Below are positions 1 through 9,820 of a stretch of DNA of 64,000 nucleotides, piece by piece. The notes under the pieces were generated by a model. It worked only from the letters and a program-made list of their open reading frames with translations. It did not search any database and had not been told where the DNA came from. The DNA lies in assembly GCF_001894785.1 (NCBI RefSeq), contig NZ_BCWW01000009.1, positions 186,001 to 250,000 of the forward strand. Reading direction: 5' to 3'. Position 1 is the first letter of the stretch. Every line of letters starts with the position of its first letter. The translations under genes and the position numbers were made by a program. The DNA comes from Rhodococcoides fascians NBRC 12155 = LMG 3623 (GTDB taxonomy: Bacteria > Actinomycetota > Actinomycetes > Mycobacteriales > Mycobacteriaceae).

Positions 1-963
1 TTGGCTGCGCACGGTGCCGGTCTACTGCTCGTCGTCGTCAGCCCGGCCATCTGCGGCACCATCATCGGCAAGTACGGCACGCCGGATCAGAAGCAGGAGT
101 GGCTCACCGCCCTCGCCGACGGTTCCAAGATCATGGTCTTCGGCATCACCGAGCCCGATGCCGGATCCAACTCGCACCAGATCACCACCACGGCGCGTCG
201 CGACAGGGACGGGGCGAGCGGAGCGACGGGGGATGAAGCAGGGTGGATCTTGAAGGGCAACAAGATCTATATCTCGGGCGTGGATCAGGCCGACGCCGTA
301 TTGATCGTTGCCAGAACGGAAGACAGCAAGACCGGCAAGCTCAAGCCTGCCCTGTTCATCGTGCCCACCGACGCTCCGGGACTGCAGAAGACGCAGATGC
401 AGATGGACATCGTCGAGCCCGATCACCAGTTCGTGCTGTTCCTCGACGACGTCCGGTTGCCCGCCGAGGCACTCGTCGGTGAGGCCGACGCTGCCCTGAT
501 GCAGTTGTTCGCCGGACTGAACCCCGAGCGCATTCTCGGTGCTGCGATGGCTGTCGGTATGGGTCGCTACGCTCTGGACGCGGCGGTCAAATACGCCAAC
601 GAGCGGACGGTCTGGAAGACGCCGATCGGCGCTCACCAGGGCTTGGCGCACCCGTTGGCGCAGTGCAAGATCGAGCTGGAGTTGGCGAAATTGATGATGC
701 AGAAGGCCGCGGTGCTGTACGACTCCGGCGACGATTTCGGTGCCGCCGAGGCCGCGAACATGGCCAAATATGCTGCTGCCGAGGCCAGTATCAAGGCACT
801 CGATCAGGCGATCCAAACCCACGGTGGTGCCGGGTTGAGCAGTGAATACGGATTGGCTGCGATGCTCGGAGCCGCCCGCATCGCCCGCGTCGCTCCCGTG
901 AGCCGGGAAATGATCCTGAACTTCGTGAGCCAGCACTCGCTCGGCCTGCCGAGAAGCTACTGA
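1..963 (+). CDS. acyl-CoA dehydrogenase, 5'-truncated by window edge
   Basis: Flavoenzyme that introduces the alpha,beta double bond into an acyl-CoA during fatty-acid or branched-acyl catabolism. Only about 320 C-terminal residues are present: the frame is open at base 1 and begins inside the protein, so the TTG there is not a credible start. Visible family signatures are GITEPDAGSN (residues 48-57 of the visible part), a middle beta-domain, and QTHGGAGLSSEYG in the C-terminal helical domain, the region that touches FAD in this family. Its TGA overlaps the next ATG (TGATG), so it is probably translated together with the downstream enoyl-CoA hydratase. Substrate chain length cannot be read from the sequence. 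Confidence 0.9.
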   Translation: MAAHGAGLLLVVVSPAICGTIIGKYGTPDQKQEWLTALADGSKIMVFGITEPDAGSNSHQITTTARRDRDGASGATGDEAGWILKGNKIYISGVDQADAVLIVARTEDSKTGKLKPALFIVPTDAPGLQKTQMQMDIVEPDHQFVLFLDDVRLPAEALVGEADAALMQLFAGLNPERILGAAMAVGMGRYALDAAVKYANERTVWKTPIGAHQGLAHPLAQCKIELELAKLMMQKAAVLYDSGDDFGAAEAANMAKYAAAEASIKALDQAIQTHGGAGLSSEYGLAAMLGAARIARVAPVSREMILNFVSQHSLGLPRSY

Positions 964-1715
964 TGGCCGTTCTCGTCGAGTCGGGCAAAGACACAGCGTA
1001 TTTGACGTTGGATTCGCCGCAGAACCGAAACGCGCTGTCGTCGGTGTTGGTCGAGGAGCTGACAGCGGGCCTCATCGCTGCGGCGCACGACGACGACATC
1101 AGAACGATCGTGCTCGGTCACACCGGTACGACGTTCTGCGCCGGTGCCGACCTCAGAGAGGCCGGGGCGTCGCCCGAGCTTCGGACTCGGCAGATGCTGG
1201 ATCTGATGCGGCTGATCATCGACACCCCGAAACCCGTCGTCGTACAGATCGATGGACATGTGCGGGCAGGCGGGATGGGGCTCGTGGCGGCGTGCGACGT
1301 CGCCATTGCCGGACCGGAAAGCTCGTTCGCGCTGACCGAGGTTCGCCTCGGACTGGCGGCGTCGGTCATCTCCGTCGCCGTGTTGCCGCGACTGTCGTCC
1401 CGGGCGGCGAGTCGATACTTCCTCACCGGGGAAACATTCGACGGTGCCACGGCCCAGGAGATCGGTCTGGTCACCGTGGCCGACGCCGTTCCCGCGGCCG
1501 CGGTGGCCGACTACATGATCATGTTCAGGAAGTGCTCGCCGCAGGGCTTGGCCGAGTCCAAACAGCTCACCACCGCCGCGATCCGACGCGAGATCGACGA
1601 GCGCGGAACGGCCGTCGCCGAGCAATCGGCCAGGTTGTTTGCATCGGAGGAAGCCCGAGAGGGGATGATGTCCTTTCTGGAGAAAAGGCCGCCGTCCTGG
1701 GCTGCCGAAAAGTAG
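963..1715 (+). CDS. enoyl-CoA hydratase/isomerase family protein
   Basis: Crotonase-fold protein of 250 residues, the usual size for the family, expected to hydrate or isomerise the enoyl-CoA made by the upstream acyl-CoA dehydrogenase. The two oxyanion-hole segments are visible: GTTFCAGADLRE near residues 55-66 and HVRAGGMGLVAACD near 99-112. The start ATG is fixed by the one-base overlap with the stop of the dehydrogenase. A TetR regulator follows after 19 bases, so the three genes look like one catabolic operon with its own regulator. The exact substrate is unknown; members close to acyclic-terpene or branched-chain catabolism look similar. Confidence 0.88.
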   Translation: MAVLVESGKDTAYLTLDSPQNRNALSSVLVEELTAGLIAAAHDDDIRTIVLGHTGTTFCAGADLREAGASPELRTRQMLDLMRLIIDTPKPVVVQIDGHVRAGGMGLVAACDVAIAGPESSFALTEVRLGLAASVISVAVLPRLSSRAASRYFLTGETFDGATAQEIGLVTVADAVPAAAVADYMIMFRKCSPQGLAESKQLTTAAIRREIDERGTAVAEQSARLFASEEAREGMMSFLEKRPPSWAAEK

Positions 1716-1734
1716 GTCGAGAAGGAGCAGGGAG

Positions 1735-2364
1735 ATGGTGATGGCGCGCGAACCCAAGCAGGATCGCAGCAGGGTGACGCGTCAGCGACTGCTCGAGGCG
1801 ACGATCGACTCGCTCGCCGAGCAGGGCTGGAGCGCAACGACGGTCGGGGTCGTCGCCGAGCGCGCCGGCGTCTCTCGCGGTGCCACCCAACACCATTTCC
1901 CGACGCGTGAGGACCTCATCACCGGGGCACTCGAGTACATGTTCGACACCCGGATGGACCACGCGCGCCGCGAGGCGCAAGAGATTCCGCCCGGCCCCGG
2001 CCGAACGAAACTGGTGGTGGAGAGGCTCGTCGAGTACTACACGGGTCCGATGTTCAAGGCGGCGCTGCAGGTCTGGACAGCCGCGTCGGCCGACCCGGAG
2101 CTGCGCGACCGGATCGTTCCACTCGAAGAGCGATTCGGTCGTCGAGCGCACTCGATGGCCGTCGAGAACCTCGGAGTCGACGACAACGATCCCGTCACCC
2201 ACCGTCTCGTTCAGGCGACGCTCGACCTGGCGCGTGGGCTCGGTCTCGCAGACGTCCTGACCGACGACGCGCGTCGCCGCGTCGAAATCGTGCGAGCCTG
2301 GGCCGATGTGCTCGATGCCTCGCTGAACGCGCGGCTGTCCGCCGTAGGAGCGGTAGCGCACTAG
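1735..2364 (+). CDS. TetR/AcrR family transcriptional regulator
   Basis: Protein of 209 residues with an N-terminal TetR helix-turn-helix (roughly residues 13-60; the segment VGVVAERAGVSRGATQHHF carries the recognition helix) and a C-terminal ligand-sensing domain typical of regulators of acyl-CoA pathways. The ATG at 1735 is chosen because AAGGAG at 1722-1727 is spaced 7 bases from it; a second in-frame ATG lies 6 bases on. It is co-directional with and close behind the dehydrogenase and hydratase genes, so it most likely controls that catabolic operon. Ligand and operator are not evident. Confidence 0.88.
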   Translation: MVMAREPKQDRSRVTRQRLLEATIDSLAEQGWSATTVGVVAERAGVSRGATQHHFPTREDLITGALEYMFDTRMDHARREAQEIPPGPGRTKLVVERLVEYYTGPMFKAALQVWTAASADPELRDRIVPLEERFGRRAHSMAVENLGVDDNDPVTHRLVQATLDLARGLGLADVLTDDARRRVEIVRAWADVLDASLNARLSAVGAVAH

Positions 2365-2410
2365 AAGCGCACGATCTGCAGTTCCGATCGACCTGTGCTT
2401 GAGTCGGCTC

Positions 2411-3826
2411 GTGACTTCCGATTCCGCACGCGTCCACCGTGGCCATATCTTTCACATCGCCGGCTCGCCCACGGTGCTCGAGGCCGCAACCGCGTTGGTG
2501 TCCATTCCCGACGGTGCCCTCGTGGTCGGCGGCGACGGCAGGATCGAGTACTGCGGCGAGTTCGATTCTCTACCAACGCACTACGCCCATTCGGATGTGT
2601 TCGATCATCGGCCCGGCTTCCTACTGCCGGGATTCGTCGACACGCACATCCACTTCCCACAGACCTATGCCGGCGATTCCTACGGCGGCGGGCAATTGCT
2701 CGAATGGCTGAACACGTGCATCTTTCCGTCCGAAGCACGATTCGCCGATCCGGAATTCGCGGCGGCGGCCGCGCGCGACTTCTGCGCAGCACGCATTCGC
2801 GCTGGGACGACGCAGGCCATGGTGTTCGGGTCGGCATTCCCGCACGCACAGGATTCTTTGTTCTCCGAGACGCTCGAGCACGGACTGCGCATCGTCAGTG
2901 GCCGCGGGATCCAGACCACCGGCCCCGCGTCGGCGCACGCGCTGATCACCGGTGAGGACGAGGCGATCCGCCTGGTGTCCGAGGAGATAGAGAAGTGGCA
3001 CGCCGCCGATACCGGCGACGTCGACACGGCGATGCTGCACGTTGCCGTCGTACCGCGTTTTTCTCTGTCGGTGACGACGGACACGCTGAGGAACCTCGGC
3101 GAGCTCTACGACTCCGTACGCGGCAGAGGCGTCTACTTCCACACGCACCTCAACGAGAACAACCGACCGGGCACCGGCGAGATCGACGCCACGAAGGGTG
3201 CGTACCAGGTCGAGAGTTACCTGGACACCTACGACGGCAAGTTCCTGCCGGGCTCGCAAGTAGGGGGCAAGAGCCTGCTCGGTCGACGGTCGATCCTTGC
3301 GCACGCGGTGCACTGCGACGACGCGGAACTGACGAGGTTGGCCGAGACGGGTACGTCCATCGCGCACTGTCCCACCTCGCAGCAGTTCCTGGGCTCCGGC
3401 ACGATGCCATGGAAGAGAACCGTCGCCGCCGGGGTCACCATCGCCATCGGGTCCGATTTCGGTGGCGGTGACGAGTGGCTACTGCCGCAGGTACTCGCCG
3501 ACGCGTTCAAGGTGCACATCTCCGAACCGGGGGACGCAGGCCTGTCGTTGCATCCGGCCGAACTGTTGTTCACCGGAACGCTCGCCGGGGCACGTGCTCT
3601 CGACATGGAGGAGCGCATCGGCAACTTCGACGTGGGGAAAGAGGCGGACTTCGTCGTCGTCGATCCCGACGCGTGGCCGCAGCTGGCTGCGGCCGTCGAC
3701 CACGGCGTGCGGGCCGAGGACCCCGAGCTGGCCCGCGACCAGACCCTGTTCGCCCTGCTGATGGCCATGCGAGAGCCGGCCATCGTGGGTGTGTACGTCC
3801 AGGGACGCGCTGTGCACGGCACATGA
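2411..3826 (+). CDS. guaD: guanine deaminase (amidohydrolase)
   Basis: Zinc amidohydrolase expected to convert guanine to xanthine in purine salvage or catabolism. Motifs in order: PGFVDTHIHFPQ (first metal histidines), FHTHLNEN, HAVHCDD, and GSDFGGG with the aspartate near the C-terminal half of the barrel. The protein would be 471 residues from the GTG at 2411; an in-frame TTG at 2399 adds four residues and neither start has a clear ribosome-binding site. No other purine gene is adjacent, so the assignment rests on the HFPQ-type signature, which is typical of guanine deaminase rather than of other amidohydrolases. Confidence 0.82.
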   Translation: MTSDSARVHRGHIFHIAGSPTVLEAATALVSIPDGALVVGGDGRIEYCGEFDSLPTHYAHSDVFDHRPGFLLPGFVDTHIHFPQTYAGDSYGGGQLLEWLNTCIFPSEARFADPEFAAAAARDFCAARIRAGTTQAMVFGSAFPHAQDSLFSETLEHGLRIVSGRGIQTTGPASAHALITGEDEAIRLVSEEIEKWHAADTGDVDTAMLHVAVVPRFSLSVTTDTLRNLGELYDSVRGRGVYFHTHLNENNRPGTGEIDATKGAYQVESYLDTYDGKFLPGSQVGGKSLLGRRSILAHAVHCDDAELTRLAETGTSIAHCPTSQQFLGSGTMPWKRTVAAGVTIAIGSDFGGGDEWLLPQVLADAFKVHISEPGDAGLSLHPAELLFTGTLAGARALDMEERIGNFDVGKEADFVVVDPDAWPQLAAAVDHGVRAEDPELARDQTLFALLMAMREPAIVGVYVQGRAVHGT

Positions 3827-3898
3827 CCGCTGCCCTGTTCGGTTGGTAGGTTCGGTGCGACGCGAACTGCAGCATCGGACCAGCACGCGAAGGACGGC

Positions 3899-4417
3899 AT
3901 GAAGCGAGTGACACTGGTGATCACCGCGGTCGCCGCGCTGATCGCAGGTTGCGGTGGCTCGGATACCGACGCCGCCGATACCGCGCCCGAGCCGTCGACG
4001 AGCAAGGCCGCGTACGAGCCCGGCCCGTTCTTCGGCGAATGCGGATCGATCAGCGACGCCGAGGTGCAGGCTGCGTTCGGTGCCGGACCGTTTGCCCAAG
4101 TCACCCGCAACTCCGTCGGCTGTCAGTGGGAAACCGTGGCCATCAGCGGACCGAGTGTCAGCTTCTCCTGGTACCGCGGCAGTCCGATCGGCCGCGAACG
4201 CGCCGGTTCCGAACTGATCGGCCGTCCGGCCAAGGACATCGCCATCGACGGCAACCCCGGATTCGAAGCCGAACAGGGCCCGTTGTGCGAGATCGGTGTG
4301 CAATTCGGAGACGACTTCTTCCATTGGTCGGTCACCTATTCCGAACAGATCCCGGCGCGCCCGCCGTGCGACGTCGGGAACGAACTGGCGAAGCTGACCG
4401 TGGAGCGTAAGCAATGA
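3899..4417 (+). CDS. DUF3558 lipoprotein (first of tandem pair)
   Basis: Predicted exported lipoprotein of 172 residues. The N-terminus is a lipoprotein signal ending in the lipobox IAGC at about residue 19, followed by an Asp/Ala/Ser-rich linker and a DUF3558-type domain with conserved cysteines (FGECGSISD, VGCQWE, PLCEIGV). DUF3558 lipoproteins are common in mycolic-acid actinobacteria and have no settled function. Its TGA overlaps the ATG of a paralogue by four bases, so the two are co-translated and probably arose by tandem duplication. Confidence 0.85.
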   Translation: MKRVTLVITAVAALIAGCGGSDTDAADTAPEPSTSKAAYEPGPFFGECGSISDAEVQAAFGAGPFAQVTRNSVGCQWETVAISGPSVSFSWYRGSPIGRERAGSELIGRPAKDIAIDGNPGFEAEQGPLCEIGVQFGDDFFHWSVTYSEQIPARPPCDVGNELAKLTVERKQ

Positions 4418-4956
4418 GATCTCGAGCAAGTACTTCGAGACGGGTTTTCGCCGCCGCAGCGACCCTGCTGCTCGCGGCCGGTTGCTCTCAGTCGGTCGAG
4501 GGCACGCCGCGGCCGGCGAGCTTCGCCGGATCGGGCAACCAAGAATTCACCAAGTTGTTGACCGAGTGCGATGCCGTCTCCGACGACCAGATCGCAGAGG
4601 CCGCCGGAGCCGACGACATCGCTCGCGGCTTCTTCGGAGCGATCTGCCGATGGGATCTCATCGGTTCCGCGGGCATCGTGAAGGTGACGTTCAACTGGTT
4701 CGAGTCCGGCACCCTGGCCGCCGAGCGGGCAGCCGACGAGAAGATGGCGTACACCGTCAGCGACACAACGGTGCAGGGCCGCAAGGCAATACAGGCTCAA
4801 CGCCCGAACGACCCGGACTCGTGCGGAGTGTCGGCCGGAGCGGACCGGGCAGGCATCTTCGGGTGGTGGGTGCAGTACCGTCCGGGCGTCGCACACCCCG
4901 ATCCCTGCCAGGCCGCAGCGAAGCTGGCAGACCTCACACTCAACCTGAGCAGATAG
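4414..4956 (+). CDS. DUF3558 lipoprotein (second of tandem pair)
   Basis: Paralogue of the preceding gene, 180 residues. The signal peptide has a twin-arginine-like basic start (STSRRVFAAAATLLLAAGC) and a lipobox LAAGC at about residue 24. The mature part repeats the DUF3558 pattern: an LLTECDAVSDDQI segment, GAICRWD, a central NWFESG and a late DSCGVSAG cysteine. It starts inside the stop codon of its neighbour (ATGA). The pair may work together in the envelope, but no ligand is known for the family. The next gene is rpsL after a promoter region, so this is the end of the unit. Confidence 0.85.
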   Translation: MRSRASTSRRVFAAAATLLLAAGCSQSVEGTPRPASFAGSGNQEFTKLLTECDAVSDDQIAEAAGADDIARGFFGAICRWDLIGSAGIVKVTFNWFESGTLAAERAADEKMAYTVSDTTVQGRKAIQAQRPNDPDSCGVSAGADRAGIFGWWVQYRPGVAHPDPCQAAAKLADLTLNLSR

Positions 4957-4981
4957 GTTGCGTATCAGAGCGAAGGGTGTT

Positions 4982-5011
4982 TTGACCCGAGGCCGCGCCG
5001 CCGGGTATCGT
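4982..5011 (+). promoter_or_regulatory. predicted promoter of the str operon
   Basis: A TTGACC hexamer at 4982-4987 and TATCGT at 5006-5011, separated by 18 bases, form a good sigma-70-class promoter upstream of rpsL. Transcription would start near 5018, leaving an untranslated leader of about 215 bases. I see no convincing leader peptide in that stretch. Confidence 0.6.
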
Positions 5012-5232
5012 TATGGGTCGTGTCCGGCCTGGCCGGACCGTTTGTGTGCCTATGCGAGGTACAGCCGTGCGCACGTTCGTCTCGAGAGCGCGCAACCGGC
5101 TGGACGTGTGGGGGTATGCGACACACCCGACCGCGGGGTGCAAGAGACCCGCGGAGACGTCATGGGTGAGGAGCAGTGTTCTCTTGCTCCAACTGCTAGA
5201 TCCCTGTTTATCGACACGAAGAAAGCCGGTTT

Positions 5233-5607
5233 ATGCCAACGATCAACCAGCTGGTCCGTAAGGGTCGCACCGACAAGGTCGCGAAACTGAAGACCGCTGC
5301 CCTCAAGGGCAGTCCCCAGCGCCGTGGTGTGTGCACTCGCGTGTACACCACCACCCCCAAGAAGCCGAACTCCGCTCTCCGTAAGGTCGCGCGCGTTCGC
5401 CTGACCACCTCGGTAGAGGTCACCGCGTACATCCCCGGTGAGGGCCACAACCTGCAGGAGCACTCGATGGTGCTCGTTCGCGGCGGTCGTGTGAAGGACC
5501 TCCCGGGTGTGCGTTACAAGATCATCCGCGGCTCGCTCGACACCCAGGGTGTCAAGAACCGCAAGCAGGCTCGCAGCCGCTACGGAGCCAAGAAGGAGAA
5601 GAGCTGA
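5233..5607 (+). CDS. rpsL: 30S ribosomal protein S12
   Basis: Ribosomal protein S12 of 124 residues, the expected length, in the decoding centre of the small subunit. The conserved segments [18 protein letters not shown] and [10 protein letters not shown] are present; the lysines at the positions classically changed in streptomycin resistance (in PKKPNS and in the VRYK-adjacent loop) are the wild-type residues. It is the first gene of the str operon (rpsL-rpsG-fusA-tuf), one base upstream of rpsG. Confidence 0.98.
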   Translation: MPTINQLVRKGRTDKVAKLKTAALKGSPQRRGVCTRVYTTTPKKPNSALRKVARVRLTTSVEVTAYIPGEGHNLQEHSMVLVRGGRVKDLPGVRYKIIRGSLDTQGVKNRKQARSRYGAKKEKS

Positions 5608-5608
5608 T

Positions 5609-6079
5609 ATGCCACGCAAGGGCCCAGCACCCAAGCGGCCGCTGATCAACGACCCGGTCTACGGATCGCCGTTGGTCACGCAGCTCGTCAACAAGATCCT
5701 TCTCGACGGCAAGAAGTCGACCGCAGAGCGCATCGTCTACCAGGCGCTCGAGCAGGCTCGCGAGAAGACCGGCACCGACCCCGTCGTCACGCTCAAGCGT
5801 GCACTCGACAACGTCAAGCCGGCCCTCGAGGTTCGCAGCCGACGCGTCGGCGGTGCCACCTACCAGGTGCCCGTCGAGGTTCGTCCCGGCCGCTCCACCA
5901 CGCTGGCACTGCGCTGGCTGGTCACGTTCTCGCGCGCTCGTCGTGAGAAGACCATGGTCGAGCGTCTGGCGAACGAGTTGCTCGACGCCAGCAACGGCCT
6001 CGGTGCCGCTGTGAAGCGCCGCGAAGACACTCACAAGATGGCCGAAGCCAACAAGGCGTTCGCCCACTACCGCTGGTGA
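5609..6079 (+). CDS. rpsG: 30S ribosomal protein S7
   Basis: Primary 16S rRNA-binding protein that nucleates the head of the 30S subunit, 156 residues as in other actinobacteria. It begins [18 protein letters not shown], the typical actinobacterial N-terminus, and ends HYRW. The ATG lies one base after the rpsL stop, indicating tight coupling. A longer in-frame opening extends back into rpsL but is not needed. Confidence 0.98.
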   Translation: MPRKGPAPKRPLINDPVYGSPLVTQLVNKILLDGKKSTAERIVYQALEQAREKTGTDPVVTLKRALDNVKPALEVRSRRVGGATYQVPVEVRPGRSTTLALRWLVTFSRARREKTMVERLANELLDASNGLGAAVKRREDTHKMAEANKAFAHYRW

Positions 6080-6091
6080 TCTCCTCGCTCG

Positions 6092-6120
6092 GGCGGTATT
6101 CGGAACTTTCCGATGCCGCC
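6092..6120 (+). other. hairpin between rpsG and fusA
   Basis: GGCGG-AT-CGGAA pairs with TTCCG-AT-GCCGCC around a two-base loop, with one bulged T. It follows the rpsG stop and has no U-run, so it is more likely an RNA processing or stability element, or a weak attenuator, than a full terminator. Confidence 0.45.
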
Positions 6121-6174
6121 GGAGCGTTGATCAGCTCAGGCAATACCTCTTCCAACACCAAGGCGGGTTAACTC

Positions 6175-8277
6175 GTGGCACAGGACGTGCTGACCGACCT
6201 CAACAAGGTCCGCAACATCGGCATCATGGCCCACATCGATGCCGGCAAGACCACCACTACCGAACGCATCCTCTTCTACACCGGTATCTCCTACAAGATC
6301 GGTGAAGTTCACGATGGCGCAGCCACCATGGACTGGATGGAGCAGGAGCAGGAGCGTGGCATCACGATCACCTCTGCTGCCACGACGTGCTTCTGGAACG
6401 ACAACCAGATCAACATCATCGACACCCCCGGTCACGTCGACTTCACCGTCGAGGTAGAGCGCTCGCTCCGCGTCCTCGACGGCGCTGTCGCAGTGTTCGA
6501 CGGCAAAGAAGGTGTCGAGCCGCAGTCCGAGCAGGTGTGGCGTCAGGCCGACAAGTACGACGTGCCGCGTATCTGCTTCGTCAACAAGATGGACAAGCTC
6601 GGCGCGGACTTCTACTACACCGTGCAGACCATCATCGATCGTCTCGGTGCCAAGCCGCTGGTCATCCAGCTGCCCATCGGTGCAGAGAACGAGTTCGAGG
6701 GCGTCATCGACCTCGTGCAGATGAAGGCTCTCGTGTGGAGTGGCGAGACCAAGCTCGGCGAGAAGTACGAGATCCAGGAGATCCCGGAAAACCTCAAGGA
6801 GCGCGCAGACGAGTACCGCACGATGCTGCTCGAGACCGTGGCCGAGTCCGACGAAGCGCTTCTGGAGAAGCACTTCGGCGGCGAAGAGCTCACGATCGAC
6901 GAGATCAAGGGCGCCATCCGCAAGATGACGGTCAACAGCGAGCTGTACCCGATCCTGTGTGGATCCGCGTTCAAGAACAAGGGCGTTCAGCCCATGCTCG
7001 ACGCGGTCATCGACTACCTCCCGTCTCCCCTCGACGTTGCCGAGACCATCGGACACGCCGTCGGCGACGAGGAGAAGGAGATCACTCGCAAGCCGTCCGC
7101 AGACGAGCCGTTCGCGGCTCTCGCGTTCAAGATCGCGACGCACCCCTTCTTCGGCAAGCTGACCTACGTCCGGGTGTACTCGGGCAAGGTCGACTCCGGC
7201 GCTCAGGTCATCAACTCGACCAAGGGGAAGAAGGAGCGTCTGGGCAAGCTGTTCCAGATGCACTCCAACAAGGAGAACGCGATCGCGACCGCGTCTGCCG
7301 GTCACATCTACGCCGTCATCGGCCTCAAGGACACCACGACGGGTGACACGCTCTGCGATCCGCAGAACCAGATCATCCTCGAGTCCATGAGCTTCCCGGA
7401 CCCGGTCATCCAGGTCTCGATCGAGCCCAAGACCAAGTCCGACCAGGAGAAGCTGGGAACAGCGATCCAGAAGCTCGCCGAAGAGGACCCCACGTTCTCG
7501 GTGAAGCTGGACGAAGACACCGGCCAGACCGTCATCGGCGGCATGGGCGAGCTCCACCTCGACATCCTCGTCGACCGTATGCGTCGCGAGTTCAAGGTCG
7601 AGGCCAACGTCGGCAAGCCGCAGGTTGCGTACCGCGAGACCATCCGCAAGACGGTCGAGAAGCACGACTACACGCACAAGAAGCAGACCGGTGGCTCCGG
7701 CCAGTTCGCGAAGGTCATCATCAAGCTCGAGCCTTTCGAGGGCGAAGACGGCGCGACGTACGAGTTCGAGAACAAGGTCAGCGGTGGTCGTGTGCCCAGG
7801 GAGTACATCCCCTCGGTCGACGCCGGTGCACAGGACGCCATGCAGTACGGTGTTCTCGCCGGATACCCCCTGGTCAACGTCAAGGTCACACTGCTCGACG
7901 GTGCGTACCACGACGTCGACTCGTCGGAAATGGCCTTCAAGGTCGCCGGCTCACAAGCGTTCAAGGAAGCCGCCCGCAAGGCCAGCCCCGTCATCCTCGA
8001 ACCCGTCATGGCCGTCGAGGTCATCACGCCCGAGGATTACATGGGTGAGGTCATCGGCGACCTGAACTCCCGCCGTGGTCAGATCCAGGCCATGGAGGAA
8101 CGCAGCGGTGCCCGTATCGTCAAGGCACTGGTTCCGCTGTCGGAGATGTTCGGCTACATCGGAGACCTTCGGTCGAAGACGCAGGGCCGCGCTAACTACT
8201 CCATGGTCTTCGATTCGTACGCAGAAGTTCCCGCGAACGTAGCGAAGGAAATCATCGCGAAGGTCAACGGAGAGTAA
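6175..8277 (+). CDS. fusA: elongation factor G
   Basis: Ribosomal translocase GTPase of 700 residues, normal length for EF-G. The G-domain motifs are intact: [13 protein letters not shown] (P-loop), the RGITITSAA switch I region, DTPGHVDF and NKMDKLG. Domains II to V follow, including the [10 protein letters not shown] segment. The start is a GTG at 6175. It lies third in the str operon, 95 bases downstream of rpsG. Confidence 0.98.
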   Translation: MAQDVLTDLNKVRNIGIMAHIDAGKTTTTERILFYTGISYKIGEVHDGAATMDWMEQEQERGITITSAATTCFWNDNQINIIDTPGHVDFTVEVERSLRVLDGAVAVFDGKEGVEPQSEQVWRQADKYDVPRICFVNKMDKLGADFYYTVQTIIDRLGAKPLVIQLPIGAENEFEGVIDLVQMKALVWSGETKLGEKYEIQEIPENLKERADEYRTMLLETVAESDEALLEKHFGGEELTIDEIKGAIRKMTVNSELYPILCGSAFKNKGVQPMLDAVIDYLPSPLDVAETIGHAVGDEEKEITRKPSADEPFAALAFKIATHPFFGKLTYVRVYSGKVDSGAQVINSTKGKKERLGKLFQMHSNKENAIATASAGHIYAVIGLKDTTTGDTLCDPQNQIILESMSFPDPVIQVSIEPKTKSDQEKLGTAIQKLAEEDPTFSVKLDEDTGQTVIGGMGELHLDILVDRMRREFKVEANVGKPQVAYRETIRKTVEKHDYTHKKQTGGSGQFAKVIIKLEPFEGEDGATYEFENKVSGGRVPREYIPSVDAGAQDAMQYGVLAGYPLVNVKVTLLDGAYHDVDSSEMAFKVAGSQAFKEAARKASPVILEPVMAVEVITPEDYMGEVIGDLNSRRGQIQAMEERSGARIVKALVPLSEMFGYIGDLRSKTQGRANYSMVFDSYAEVPANVAKEIIAKVNGE

Positions 8278-8287
8278 TTCTCTTCGT

Positions 8288-8315
8288 TTGCTGGACCACG
8301 CTCGACCTGTAATAA
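8288..8315 (+). promoter_or_regulatory. possible internal promoter for tuf
   Basis: TTGCTG (8288-8293), a 16-base spacer and TAATAA (8310-8315) lie in the fusA-tuf gap. A GC-rich hairpin (CCCC-GTC-GGGG, near 8339-8349) follows before the tuf ribosome-binding site. Separate tuf transcription is common in bacteria, but this site is read by eye only. Confidence 0.35.
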
Positions 8316-8379
8316 GTAACAACACATACGCGTGCGTGCCCCGTCGGGGCCCGCACAGATCAGTCCAGGAGGACACACA

Positions 8380-9570
8380 GTGGCGAAGGCGAAGTTCGAT
8401 CGGACGAAGCCGCACGTCAACATCGGCACCATCGGTCACGTTGACCACGGTAAGACGACGCTGACGGCTGCAATCACCAAGGTTCTGCACGACAAGTTCC
8501 CGGACCTGAACGAGGCCTCGGCTTTCGATCAGATCGACAAGGCTCCGGAGGAGAAGGCTCGTGGTATCACGATCAACATCTCCCACGTCGAGTACCAGAC
8601 CGACAAGCGCCACTACGCGCACGTCGATGCACCGGGTCACGCCGACTACATCAAGAACATGATCACCGGCGCGGCACAGATGGACGGCGCAATCCTGGTC
8701 GTGGCAGCTACCGATGGCCCGATGCCGCAGACCCGCGAGCACGTGCTCCTGGCCCGCCAGGTCGGCGTGCCGTACATCCTGGTCGCACTGAACAAGGCCG
8801 ACATGGTCGACGACGACGAGATCATCGAGCTCGTCGAGATGGAGGTCCGCGAGCTCCTCGCTTCGCAGGAGTTCGACGAGGACGCACCGGTCATCAAGGT
8901 CTCCGCACTCAAGGCACTCGAGGGTGACGAGAAGTGGGGCGAGTCGGTTCTGGAGCTCATGCAGGCCGTCGACGACTCGGTTCCGGACCCCGTCCGTGAG
9001 ACCGACAAGCCGTTCCTCATGCCCGTCGAGGACGTCTTCACCATCACCGGCCGTGGCACCGTGGTCACCGGACGTATCGAGCGCGGCTCGGTCAACGTCA
9101 ACGAAGAGGTCGAGATCGTCGGCATCCGCCCCGGCTCGACCAAGACCACCGTCACCGGAATCGAAATGTTCCGCAAGCTGCTCGACTCGGGCCAGGCAGG
9201 CGACAACGTCGGCCTCCTCGTTCGTGGCATCAAGCGCGAAGACGTCGAGCGTGGACAGGTCATCATCAAGCCCGGCACCACGACTCCCCACACGGAGTTC
9301 GAGGGCAACGCCTACATCCTCTCGAAGGACGAGGGCGGCCGCCACACGCCGTTCTTCAACAACTACCGCCCGCAGTTCTACTTCCGTACCACGGACGTTA
9401 CGGGCGTTGTGACCCTTCCCGAGGGCACCGAGATGGTCATGCCCGGTGACAACACCGAGATGTCCGTCACGCTGATCCAGCCGGTCGCCATGGACGTCGG
9501 CCTGCGTTTCGCAATCCGTGAGGGCGGTCGTACCGTCGGAGCCGGTCGCGTCACGAAGATCATCAAGTGA
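8380..9570 (+). CDS. tuf: elongation factor Tu
   Basis: GTPase that delivers aminoacyl-tRNA to the ribosome, 396 residues from the GTG at 8380, which follows an AGGAGG-type site (8367-8372). An upstream GTG at 8332 would add 16 unneeded residues. Motifs: [39 protein letters not shown]. The only tuf seen in the window and the last gene of the str operon; a strong terminator follows. Confidence 0.98.
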   Translation: MAKAKFDRTKPHVNIGTIGHVDHGKTTLTAAITKVLHDKFPDLNEASAFDQIDKAPEEKARGITINISHVEYQTDKRHYAHVDAPGHADYIKNMITGAAQMDGAILVVAATDGPMPQTREHVLLARQVGVPYILVALNKADMVDDDEIIELVEMEVRELLASQEFDEDAPVIKVSALKALEGDEKWGESVLELMQAVDDSVPDPVRETDKPFLMPVEDVFTITGRGTVVTGRIERGSVNVNEEVEIVGIRPGSTKTTVTGIEMFRKLLDSGQAGDNVGLLVRGIKREDVERGQVIIKPGTTTPHTEFEGNAYILSKDEGGRHTPFFNNYRPQFYFRTTDVTGVVTLPEGTEMVMPGDNTEMSVTLIQPVAMDVGLRFAIREGGRTVGAGRVTKIIK

Positions 9571-9592
9571 TCTAGCTTCACCCAGCTCTACG

Positions 9593-9627
9593 AAAGCGGC
9601 ACCCACCTTCTGGTGGGTGCCGCTTTT
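9593..9627 (+). terminator. rho-independent terminator after tuf
   Basis: A perfect 15-bp stem (AAAGCGGCACCCACC pairing with GGTGGGTGCCGCTTT) around a TTCT loop, ending in a short T run, 22 bases after the tuf stop. It should end the str operon transcript, so hen1 downstream needs its own promoter. Confidence 0.9.
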
Positions 9628-9691
9628 GCGTGTGCACGCGACCTCCTCAATGTGCGGCCTCCCTTGTGTGGCCCTCCCGTTGGACGGCCCT

Positions 9692-9755
9692 CCCGTCGGG
9701 ATCAATGTGGGTTTCAGTCGCTCAGACTGCAACAAAGTCGCATTGATCCGGCGGG
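9692..9755 (+). repeat. 51-nt dispersed palindrome, copy A
   Basis: Core 9699-9749 opens with GGATCAATG and closes with CATTGATCC. Inside are CAGTC and GACTG arms around a five-base loop, followed by CAACAAAG. GC-rich flanks (CCCGTCG and CGGCGGG) extend the outer stem. Two further copies occur at 31832-31882 (same strand) and 36570-36620 (opposite strand). It lies between the tuf terminator and hen1. Immediately upstream (about 9657-9700) the unit GGCCCTCCC recurs imperfectly three times. Confidence 0.85.
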
Positions 9756-9820
9756 TAGAGGGGAGTACACGACCGGAAAATGGGACGCATCGGACGCGGC
9801 TGTCCCGTAACGTCGCTGCG

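Noticed and set aside
5013..5261. 82-codon frame in the rpsL leader
   Set aside because: Overlaps the rpsL start out of frame, no ribosome-binding site and no leader-peptide character.
9692..9755. CRISPR repeat or attachment site
   Set aside because: The three copies are far apart with no spacers, and no cas or integrase gene is present.
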